From contig CAJTSU010000108.1 in NCBI GenBank assembly GCA_910579055.1, forward strand, positions 1 to 12,352: a stretch of DNA of 12,352 bases, in the 5' to 3' direction. The DNA is from an uncultured Mailhella sp. GTDB lineage: Bacteria; Desulfobacterota; Desulfovibrionia; Desulfovibrionales; Desulfovibrionaceae. Positions 7,813 to 12,352 of this stretch are shown piece by piece. The notes below the pieces were generated by a model. It ran no database searches. It was not told where the DNA came from and worked only from the letters and a program-made list of their open reading frames with translations. The position numbers and the translations under genes are program-made. How positions within the stretch are numbered: the first letter of the stretch is position 1; every line of letters begins with the position of its first letter.

Positions 7813-8544
7813 GTGGGCGCGCCGCCCCGCGCGGGGTGAACGGGGCGAACGAACGCCCCGTGAATCGTCGCGGCCCGGTTCTGCATCCGCCGCTCCCTGC
7901 GGAGAAAGAAAGCCCTGGAGCAGGCATTCAAAGTTGCGCATGCCCCGTTCCACGGCCAGGCGGATGCCTTCTTCTCCTTCCGGTTCCTGCGGCTCGGCGA
8001 TGAGAGCCCGGATATGGCGGAGACTGAACGGAAAGGGCGGATCCATTTGCAGGGCGGGCAGAAATACGCCGGGCATGACGGCCGTGAAAATTTCCGCCGG
8101 AGAAATATCCTTGCGCAGATCGCCTCTGCGCCATGCTTCTTCCACCAGGCCGAACATGAGCCGGGTGTGGCTGCTGTGGTCGCGTATCATCTCCGAAATA
8201 GCAGGTTCGCCTGCGTAGGCGTCACAAATAATATTGCGCAGGGCCATGCGTCCTTCAACGGTATGGCGCAGGCAGGCTCTGAGGCCGCGGCGCAGACAAT
8301 CCAGCGGCGTTTCGCCGCCGCGTACGCTTTCTTCCACATCGCGGAAAAAGTTCATGTAGCCCCGGGACAGCAGGGTATGCACGAAGTTGTCCTTGCTGCC
8401 GAAATAGTAGTTCAGCATTCGGGGGCTTACTCCCGCTCTGGCGCAGATTGCGCGCACATTCAGGCCGCGTACTCCCTTGAGGCGGATTTCTTCTTCCCCG
8501 GCGTCAAGCAGGGCGAGGTCAAGCTGCTGTGATGGTCTGGCCAT
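7678..8544 (-). CDS. TetR/AcrR-family transcriptional repressor, likely regulator of the efflux pump
   Basis: Predicted 288-residue one-component repressor. The N-terminal DNA-binding domain (about 7-55) has the helix-turn-helix LNVRAICARAGVSPRMLNYYFGSKDNF, with the family's hallmark YYFGSKD-type ending. The ligand-binding helical domain runs about 60-213. Residues about 214-288 form an unusual tail rich in Pro, Arg, Gly and His. Its last 44 codons are antisense to the small membrane-protein gene, so the tail may be a read-through extension after loss of an earlier stop. Typical family members end near residue 200-215. The start at 8544 (MARPSQQLDLALLDAG) fits family N-termini but has a poor Shine-Dalgarno; an in-frame upstream start at 8634 would begin inside the operator. 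Location directly upstream of the pump genes, plus a palindrome over its own promoter, point to autoregulation and pump control. Confidence 0.9.
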   Translation of the reverse strand: MARPSQQLDLALLDAGEEEIRLKGVRGLNVRAICARAGVSPRMLNYYFGSKDNFVHTLLSRGYMNFFRDVEESVRGGETPLDCLRRGLRACLRHTVEGRMALRNIICDAYAGEPAISEMIRDHSSHTRLMFGLVEEAWRRGDLRKDISPAEIFTAVMPGVFLPALQMDPPFPFSLRHIRALIAEPQEPEGEEGIRLAVERGMRNFECLLQGFLSPQGAADAEPGRDDSRGVRSPRSPRAGRRAHSVKRRFALAQPGQSKPGENTPDHPKTEGPGHIVHHAEQRGKNAE

Positions 8545-8555
8545 ATGAAACAATT

Positions 8556-8564
8556 GTATAAAAA
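8556..8564. promoter_or_regulatory. Candidate second TetR half-site near the regulator start
   Basis: GTATAAAAA is the exact reverse complement of the left arm TTTTTATAC (8622-8630) of the main palindrome and lies 12 bp upstream of the TetR start codon. The region is AT-rich, so chance is possible. Confidence 0.25.
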
Positions 8565-8619
8565 TATTACAAAATCTTGCAGGGTAAATCGTGAAACCTG
8601 TTGAACCATGCGAGTCAGG

Positions 8620-8645
8620 AGTTTTTATACTCACGTATCAAAACT
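8620..8645. promoter_or_regulatory. Operator palindrome, predicted TetR binding site
   Basis: Arms AGTTTTTATAC (8620-8630) and GTATCAAAACT (8635-8645) are inverted repeats with 10 of 11 positions paired around a 4-bp centre. The size and symmetry suit a TetR-family operator. It covers the spacer and -10 of the predicted TetR promoter, so occupancy would block transcription. A second small palindrome, ACTGTC-AA-GACAGT (8643-8656), abuts it and covers the -35. Confidence 0.7.
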
Positions 8646-8650
8646 GTCAA
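8624..8650 (-). promoter_or_regulatory. Predicted sigma70 promoter of the TetR gene
   Basis: On the minus strand a consensus -35 TTGACA (8650-8645) is followed after 15 bp by TATAAA (8629-8624), or after 17 bp by TAAAAA. Transcription would start near 8617 and leave an untranslated leader of about 70 nt. It is the strongest promoter seen on the minus strand near the efflux locus. With no terminator seen after the TetR gene, it may also drive the pump genes. Confidence 0.6.
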
Positions 8651-8682
8651 GACAGTAGGGGGGAATGAGTGTTCAGGAGAGC

Positions 8683-8731
8683 ATAAACGCCTGTCCCGCC
8701 AGGCGGGGAGCCGGGCGGGACAGGCGTTTAT
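8683..8731 (-). terminator. Strong hairpin between flavodoxin and TetR genes
   Basis: A perfect 18-bp stem (8683-8700 with 8714-8731) encloses a 13-nt loop. Its GC core CCTGTCCCGCC is flanked by ATAAACG / CGTTTAT. On the minus strand it ends in CGTTTAT, giving a short U tract. It would stop transcripts from the flavodoxin gene before the TetR promoter. It is about 150 bp past the flavodoxin stop. The same A/T-capped stem design is seen at the channel-gene terminator. Confidence 0.8.
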
Positions 8732-8734
8732 ATC

Positions 8735-8795
8735 AGGCGCTGTTATGGCGTGCTGTTGAAACAATCTTAACCACCGGAGGCGCGAACGTCAGCGA
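8735..8795 (+). repeat. Diverged repeat module 3, first copy
   Basis: This matches 9831-9890 in the same orientation, with shared blocks AGGC.CTG, TGTTGAA, a CC.CCGGAG.CGCGA block and AGCGAG/GCGAG. Identity is around 70 percent by eye with small gaps. It lies in the spacer between the flavodoxin stop and the 18-bp hairpin. The remainder of 8796-8882 shows no gene and no other clear signal. Confidence 0.4.
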
Positions 8796-8882
8796 GCATG
8801 GAGCGGCGCCCCTCAAGAGCATTCGCGGAAGTTACGGAAAGTGCGGGCACATCGCGGGGCGGGCCGCCGGTTCGTCAAGGCT

Positions 8883-9557
8883 TCATCCGGCCAGCAGTCC
8901 GGCCTTGCGCAGCCAGGCATCTACGGCCCCCTGCGCGCCGGACGCCCTTGATCCGCTCACCTCAAAGCCTTTCAGAATTTTTGCGCGCGGGCAAAGCCGC
9001 TTCAGGTCGTCTTCGGCGCGTCCGAGGCGGCTGCCGCCGTGAGTGCAAAACGGAAGAACGGTTTTGTCTCCCAGATCGTACGTTTCCAGCAGGGTGAAGA
9101 AGGGCATGGGCATGGTTCCCCACCAGTTCGGAAAACCGATAAACACGGTGTCATAGGCGGCCAGGTTGGGAATTTCGGTGGAAATCTGCGGCCGGGCGTT
9201 ATTCCGCTGCTCCTGTTTGGCCTGCTCCACCACGGCGTCATAGTCGCGGGGGTATGGCGAAACAGTGTTGAGCTCAATGAGATCGCCTCCCACTCGTGTG
9301 TGGATTTGTTCAGCGATCTTGCGCGTATTGCCGGAATGAGAAAAATAAAGGATCAACATACCCTTCCCTTCGGGTTCCGCCGCCAGAGCGGAAGAAAAGT
9401 GTGAACGTGCGGGAATGACGCCCGCGGCTATTGCACCGGCAACGGCGTATTGTAGAAAAATACGTCTGGACACAGAGGGGGGCAGGGCGCCGGAATGGGC
9501 TTCCGTCGGTTGATTCGGCTCTTTCTGCGGCAGCGCCGCGTGATGTTTCAGACTCAT
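8883..9557 (-). CDS. Tat-exported flavodoxin-like protein
   Basis: Predicted 224-residue precursor. The N-terminus carries a twin-arginine signal: SRRIFLQ (30-36), then a hydrophobic stretch AVAGAIAAGVIPA (38-50) and a likely signal-peptidase site near ALAA (57-60). The mature part is a flavodoxin fold. Strand LILYFSHSGNTRKIAEQI (68-85) holds the FMN phosphate loop SHSGNT (73-78). IGFPNWWGTMPMP (140-152) and PFCTHGGSRLG (169-179) match flavin-contacting loops of the flavodoxin_4-like group. Tat export is consistent with folding and FMN binding in the cytoplasm, so a periplasmic electron-transfer or quinone/flavin reductase role is inferred. AAAGGAG lies 7 nt before the ATG at 9557. It is monocistronic, ends before a strong hairpin, and diverges from waaA. 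The redox partner is unknown. Confidence 0.9.
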   Translation of the reverse strand: MSLKHHAALPQKEPNQPTEAHSGALPPSVSRRIFLQYAVAGAIAAGVIPARSHFSSALAAEPEGKGMLILYFSHSGNTRKIAEQIHTRVGGDLIELNTVSPYPRDYDAVVEQAKQEQRNNARPQISTEIPNLAAYDTVFIGFPNWWGTMPMPFFTLLETYDLGDKTVLPFCTHGGSRLGRAEDDLKRLCPRAKILKGFEVSGSRASGAQGAVDAWLRKAGLLAG

Positions 9558-9652
9558 GACAAAACTCCTTTTCTGGTTTGGAAGAATAAAGATGGAGACG
9601 ATGGGATGAAAGATACAATCCTCGAAAAAAATTGCCTGATGTTATCGGCCCG

Positions 9653-9680
9653 GACTGATGACAAAATCCGCTTTGCGGAG
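9653..9680 (-). repeat. Dispersed repeat module 1, inverted copy C
   Basis: On the minus strand this reads CTCCGCAAAGCGG, then ATTTTGTCATCAGTC, matching copies A and B over the GCGAAGCGG..TTGTCATCAGT core with a few changes and a 1-nt insertion relative to copy B. It lies in the flavodoxin/waaA intergenic region. Confidence 0.6.
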
Positions 9681-9691
9681 TTTGAGCCGGC

Positions 9692-9736
9692 CAAGCCGCC
9701 AAAGCGGCTTGACGGAAGGCGCGAAAGCCGCGCCTT
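9692..9736. other. Tandem hairpins in the flavodoxin/waaA spacer
   Basis: Two perfect 8-bp stems follow each other: CAAGCCGC (9692-9699) with GCGGCTTG (9704-9711), loop CAAA, and AAGGCGCG (9716-9723) with CGCGCCTT (9729-9736), loop of 5 nt. No T tract follows on either strand. They adjoin the inverted copy of repeat module 1 and are probably part of the same structured intergenic DNA. The whole spacer 9558-9948 (391 bp) has no convincing gene. Confidence 0.6.
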
Positions 9737-9830
9737 GGCCTGGCCTGATTGCATCAGCCGTTTGGGGATGGCCCTGCGCCCGGGTTATCTTCGACTTGCG
9801 GGGGAAGGGGCGAGCGCGTAGAGAAAAGGA

Positions 9831-9890
9831 TAGGCACTGCTGCGGAATAGTGTTGAACATATCCTTGACCGCCGGAGACGCGAGCGAGCC
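9831..9890 (+). repeat. Diverged repeat module 3, second copy
   Basis: Partner of the copy at 8735, with the core CCGCCGGAGACGCGAGCGAG. It is 59 bp upstream of the waaA start and could carry part of its promoter or leader, though no convincing -35/-10 pair was found here. Confidence 0.4.
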
Positions 9891-9948
9891 GGCTGTGGAT
9901 ACATGTTGCCTTATGGGGCGCGCGAGGCGCGATGTGAAGGGGATTTCC

Positions 9949-11364
9949 ATGAAACAGGGCTTTTTTTTGAAGGCATACGGAATGTTGTGGCGTGTGCTGA
10001 TCCCCTTTCTCCGGCGGAACAAACGCCTGGCCGATGGATGGGAGGAGCGCCGGGTTCCTGTGGACTGGCTGGCGCATGTTCCGTGGGCAATGCGGGAGAG
10101 GCGGGGCTGCGACGTGTGGCTTCAGGCTGCTTCGGGGGGGGAGGCCCGCCTCGCCCTTGCCGTGCTGGAGGCCCTGCCTGAACGTGCATCGGGAACGGAT
10201 GCAAGAGACAAGGCCTGGCGCGTGCTCCTGATTACCTGGACAAGACAGGGGCGGGATGTATTGGAAGCCGGGGTTGCGCGCATAGGCGCTTTGCGCCGGG
10301 ACATGCTTTGTGCCGTGCGCTTCGCCCCGCTGGATGAACCGGCCACGGCTCTGCGTGCTCTGGAACTGGCGGAACCCCGTGTCCTGGCCCTGCTGGAGAC
10401 GGAACTCTGGCCGGGGCTGATGGCCGCCTGCCGGGAAACCGGCGTTCCTCTGGCGGTACTCAACGGGCGGATGACCAATACCAGTTATGAATGTTACCGC
10501 GTGTTGCGCAATGTCTTGCGTGACATGCCGCCCCGCCGCGTTTTGGCCATGTGCGGGGAAGACCTCTCCCGGTTTTGCGGAATTTTTGACGGCGCGGGGA
10601 ACCCGCCCTGTCGTCTGGAGCTGATTCCCAATATCAAGTTTGATCTGGCGCTCCACACTCTGGACAGAGCATGCCAGAGCGCTGCGGAGCCTCTGCCGGA
10701 AATGGCTTGCGGCGGGAACTTGCGGCTTTTGTTCGGAACAGCTCCCCTGGCCTTGTTCGCCTCAACCCGCGAACAGGAGGAAAATCGGCTCTGCCCCCGA
10801 ATTCTGGAGCTTCGCCGGAAAAATCCTGCCTGCGTCATTGTGCTTGCGCCCCGGCATATGCACCGGGTGGAAGCGTGGCGAAGCCGTTTTTATGATTTGG
10901 GAATTCCCTGTGTGCTCGCATCCTCGCTGAATGCGGACGCGCCGTGCGAATCTCTCGCGCCGGAGGCGGTGGTGCTGTGGGATCGTTTCGGGGACTTGCC
11001 CCATTTGTATGCGGCGGCGGATGCCGTCTATGTGGGGGGGGGCTTCGGACAGGGAGGGCAGAATTTTCTGGAAGCTTTGGCCGGGGGTGTTGTGCCTTGT
11101 GTGGGGCCGAGGTTGGGGAATTTTCTCTGGGCGCTGGGGGATGACTGCCCGCCCGCACTGGCTGAGGCCGGCTTACTGCGGATTTGCCGTCGGCTTGTGG
11201 ACGTACGCGACTACATGCTGGCGGGAACGCGCGCGCGGCGGACAGAAGGGGAAAGAGAGGCCGTGCGTGCACGATTCCGGACATGGCTGGAAATGCGAAC
11301 CGGAGGATCGCGCCGCACAGCGCAGGTACTGGCGCAAATGCTGGAAGAGCGGAACGGGCGTTAG
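9949..11364 (+). CDS. waaA: 3-deoxy-D-manno-octulosonic acid transferase (Kdo transferase)
   Basis: Predicted 471-residue GT30 enzyme that transfers Kdo from CMP-Kdo to the lipid A precursor at the inner membrane, an early core step of lipopolysaccharide synthesis. The N-terminus has a short hydrophobic, basic anchor (AYGMLWRVLIPFLRRNKR), as in other Kdo transferases. Family landmarks are QAASGGE (59-65, with the putative catalytic base E65), LLITWTRQG (93-101), ALLETELWPGLMA (147-159), NGRMTNTSY (172-180), ASTREQEE (271-278), LAPRHMHR (299-306), then LYAAADAVYVGGGF and GGQNFLEAL (353-377) in the CMP-Kdo binding half. It is about 45 residues longer than the E. coli enzyme. Start 9949 has AAGGGG 6 nt upstream. 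The open frame reaches back to 9658 through repeat DNA and is not credible as protein. Mono- versus bifunctionality cannot be judged from sequence. It is followed by two hairpins and appears monocistronic. Confidence 0.93.
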   Translation: MKQGFFLKAYGMLWRVLIPFLRRNKRLADGWEERRVPVDWLAHVPWAMRERRGCDVWLQAASGGEARLALAVLEALPERASGTDARDKAWRVLLITWTRQGRDVLEAGVARIGALRRDMLCAVRFAPLDEPATALRALELAEPRVLALLETELWPGLMAACRETGVPLAVLNGRMTNTSYECYRVLRNVLRDMPPRRVLAMCGEDLSRFCGIFDGAGNPPCRLELIPNIKFDLALHTLDRACQSAAEPLPEMACGGNLRLLFGTAPLALFASTREQEENRLCPRILELRRKNPACVIVLAPRHMHRVEAWRSRFYDLGIPCVLASSLNADAPCESLAPEAVVLWDRFGDLPHLYAAADAVYVGGGFGQGGQNFLEALAGGVVPCVGPRLGNFLWALGDDCPPALAEAGLLRICRRLVDVRDYMLAGTRARRTEGEREAVRARFRTWLEMRTGGSRRTAQVLAQMLEERNGR

Positions 11365-11374
11365 CATAAAGGAG

Positions 11375-11421
11375 AGCAGAGCTGATTCTCTGCTGAGGCT
11401 GCTGACAACGTCAGCAGCCTC
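11375..11421 (+). terminator. Tandem hairpins after waaA
   Basis: A 7-bp stem AGCAGAG/CTCTGCT (11375-11381, 11388-11394) is directly followed by a perfect 12-bp stem GAGGCTGCTGAC with its complement (11395-11406, 11410-11421) and a 3-nt loop. It starts 11 nt after the waaA stop, the usual terminator position. No T run follows, only CGAAAAC, so efficient intrinsic termination is uncertain. Protection of the mRNA 3' end is another possible role. Confidence 0.55.
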
Positions 11422-11438
11422 GAAAACTGCGAGCAGGT

Positions 11439-11553
11439 CGCGGCTTTGCCGCGCCGTAAGGCGAGCGATGTTCGTGCGTTTCCGTAGGGCGGCCCGCAGG
11501 GCCGTGCCTGTAGCCCGCGGGGCGTACAGGCATGGACAGCGGAGCAAGCTCCG
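11439..11553 (+). other. Hairpin cluster in the waaA/exonuclease spacer
   Basis: Three further stems lie here. CGCGGC/GCCGCG (11439-11444, 11448-11453) has loop TTT. TGCCTGTA/TACAGGCA (11505-11512, 11525-11532) encloses an inner GCCC/GGGC stem. CGGAGC/GCTCCG (11540-11545, 11548-11553) has loop AA. With the two stems upstream, five hairpins fall in about 180 bp. The 341-bp spacer 11365-11705 has no credible reading frame; it is structured non-coding DNA between two convergent genes. Confidence 0.6.
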
Positions 11554-11667
11554 GCCTCAGGCGTGAAACCTGTGCGCCAGAACATAGGATCCTGGATTGC
11601 AGATACTTTCAATCGCAAAACACTCTGGACGGCGCAAATGCCGCGAAGCGGATTTGTCATCAGTGTG
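11538..11667 (+). repeat. Composite repeat: module 2 followed by module 1 (copy B)
   Basis: Bases 11538-11628 match the inverted sequence at 2783-2886 (GGAGC.AGCTCCGG, GGCGTGAAACCTGTG, ACTTTCAATCGCAAAAC). They run without a break into 11630-11667, which matches 845-883 (CGGCGCAAATGCCGCGAAGCGG, then TTGTCATCAGTGTG). This is the only locus in the window where both modules are joined, suggesting the parts seen elsewhere are fragments of one larger element. Confidence 0.7.
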
Positions 11668-11697
11668 AGCGGAAATGAGTCTCTGCTCCGCTCCACA
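11664..11697. terminator. Hairpin at the 3' end of the exonuclease gene
   Basis: GAGCGGA (11667-11673) pairs with TCCGCTC (11687-11693). TGT (11664-11666) and ACA (11695-11697) extend it across a one-base bulge. It is 9 nt past the exonuclease stop on the minus strand. No T run is present, so its terminator role rests on position and symmetry only. Confidence 0.4.
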
Positions 11698-11705
11698 ACA
11701 AAGCG

Positions 11706-12269
11706 TCACTTCAGCCGCATCTGTTCGGGTGTAAGCCCTTTTTCCCGCAGATGCAGGTAAATTTTCGCACAGGCCAGCGCGTCGGAATCCGCCTTGTGGT
11801 GATCGAGTTCGATGCCGAGGTAGTCGCATACGTCATTCAGACGGTTGTGGCGCAGACTGAGCCCCTTGCGGGAGCCGGATACGGTGCACAGGAAAGGGGT
11901 GGCCGGGGCGTCGATGCCCGCGGCGAAACAGCAGCCCCGCAGTACCCGCCGATCAAAGCCGGCATTATGGGCGATGAGGTAGTCCGCGTCTTTCATGAAC
12001 GCGGCGAAATCCGGCCAGAGTTCCGCAAAGCAGGGGCTGTTTTTGAGCATGTTCCAGGTAAGGCCATGGATCTCCGTAAAATAGACGCGCTTCCGCGGCG
12101 GGCGGATGAGCGTGTACAGGGTATTTGTGATGCAGCCGCCTTCAATTTTCACCATACCCAGGGCACAGGCGCTGTCCGGGTATTTGTCCGAAGTTTCAAA
12201 GTCCAGAGCAATGGCTGTTTCCGGCAGGGAGGAAAGAAACAGAGTTTCCGGGGGAAGGGGGGTATTCAT
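11706..12269 (-). CDS. DnaQ-like DEDDh 3'-5' exonuclease
   Basis: Predicted 187-residue stand-alone exonuclease of the DnaQ/RNase T superfamily. All five catalytic residues are visible: ExoI motif ALDFETSD (D23, E25), ExoII motif AHNAGFDRRVL (D106), and ExoIII motif HKADSDALACAKIYL (H158, D163). The domain fills the protein, and no polymerase, clamp-binding or helicase domain is attached. It resembles short proteins annotated as 3'-5' exonuclease or DNA polymerase III epsilon-like, but it need not be the replicative proofreading subunit. RNA or DNA single strands are the family's substrates. Start 12269 (MNTPLPPE) is preceded by only a weak GAGCGG; a TTG at 12311 would add 14 residues but has no ribosome site. 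The gene diverges from a plus-strand gene beyond the right edge. Confidence 0.9.
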   Translation of the reverse strand: MNTPLPPETLFLSSLPETAIALDFETSDKYPDSACALGMVKIEGGCITNTLYTLIRPPRKRVYFTEIHGLTWNMLKNSPCFAELWPDFAAFMKDADYLIAHNAGFDRRVLRGCCFAAGIDAPATPFLCTVSGSRKGLSLRHNRLNDVCDYLGIELDHHKADSDALACAKIYLHLREKGLTPEQMRLK

Positions 12270-12311
12270 GGTGAACCGCTCATGTATTCTTTTAAGGGAG
12301 AGTATTAACAA

Positions 12312-12317
12312 TATAAT
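12312..12317 (+). promoter_or_regulatory. Possible -10 element for a rightward gene
   Basis: A perfect TATAAT lies about 30 bp before a strong Shine-Dalgarno sequence. The -35 region 17-19 bp upstream is poor (TTCTTT/CTTTTA), so activator help or another site is possible. An inverted repeat TATAA-N10-TTATA starts at the same place and contains the 8-bp palindrome AACATGTT, a possible operator. Confidence 0.4.
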
Positions 12318-12340
12318 GTAAACATGTTATACCCTCCCCG

Positions 12341-12346
12341 AGGAGG
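12341..12346 (+). promoter_or_regulatory. Shine-Dalgarno of a gene starting beyond the window
   Basis: AGGAGG is followed by ACAACA to the last base of the window, which places an expected start codon at or just after base 12353. The gene itself is not visible. Confidence 0.6.
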
Positions 12347-12352
12347 ACAACA

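Noticed and set aside
7461..7931. 157-residue N-terminal extension of the adaptor protein
   Set aside because: It would cross the divergent promoter region and displace the lipoprotein signal from the N-terminus; ATG at 7460 has AAGGAG.
8683..8731. 18-bp inverted repeat as an IS end or attachment site
   Set aside because: It is one compact hairpin with A/T caps like the other terminators; no transposase, integrase or target duplication is nearby.
9658..9948. 97-codon N-terminal extension of waaA
   Set aside because: It translates hairpins and repeat copies. The internal ATG at 9949 has a good Shine-Dalgarno and begins with the expected membrane anchor.
11395..11421. tRNA-like fold after waaA
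   Set aside because: A single 12-bp stem with a 3-nt loop; no cloverleaf arms, no T-loop sequence and no CCA context.
11365..11705. CRISPR array
   Set aside because: The hairpins differ from each other in sequence and spacing; there are no regularly spaced identical repeats and no cas genes.

Overview
The window looks like chromosomal DNA of a GC-rich Gram-negative bacterium. It encodes a tripartite RND efflux pump that spans two membranes, a Kdo transferase for lipopolysaccharide, and two predicted lipoproteins. Protein style and base composition are compatible with Desulfovibrionaceae (Desulfovibrio/Bilophila-like), but that assignment is an impression and was not tested.

Layout from left to right: a Sel1-repeat protein (64-735, minus); about 450 bp of non-coding or decayed DNA; an efflux locus on the minus strand (8544 down to 1248) in the order TetR regulator, periplasmic adaptor lipoprotein, RND transporter, outer-membrane channel; a Tat-exported flavodoxin (8883-9557, minus); waaA/kdtA (9949-11364, plus); a DEDDh exonuclease (11706-12269, minus). 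The last bases carry the Shine-Dalgarno sequence of a plus-strand gene that starts just beyond the window.

The efflux locus is the functional core. The adaptor and the RND gene are separated by 3 nt and are probably translationally coupled. A strong intrinsic terminator and a dispersed repeat separate the RND gene from the channel gene, so channel expression is probably uncoupled from the other two. The regulator appears autoregulated: a 26-bp near-perfect palindrome lies over the spacer and -10 of a TTGACA promoter ahead of the TetR gene, and related half-sites lie near its start codon and in the region between the adaptor gene and a divergent small gene. That small gene (7639-7812, plus) encodes a 57-residue glycine-rich predicted double-span membrane protein. 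It has its own good sigma70-like promoter and overlaps antisense the long, odd C-terminal tail of the TetR protein.

The intergenic regions contain related sequences. A module with the core GCGAAGCGG...TTGTCATCAGT occurs at about 845, 9653 (inverted) and 11630. A second module with the core GGCGTGAAACCTGTG occurs at about 2783 (inverted) and 11540. A weaker third pair lies at about 8735 and 9831. These copies accompany dense runs of hairpins, most notably between waaA and the exonuclease. They look like a dispersed, possibly non-autonomous, repeat family and are the least explained part of the window.
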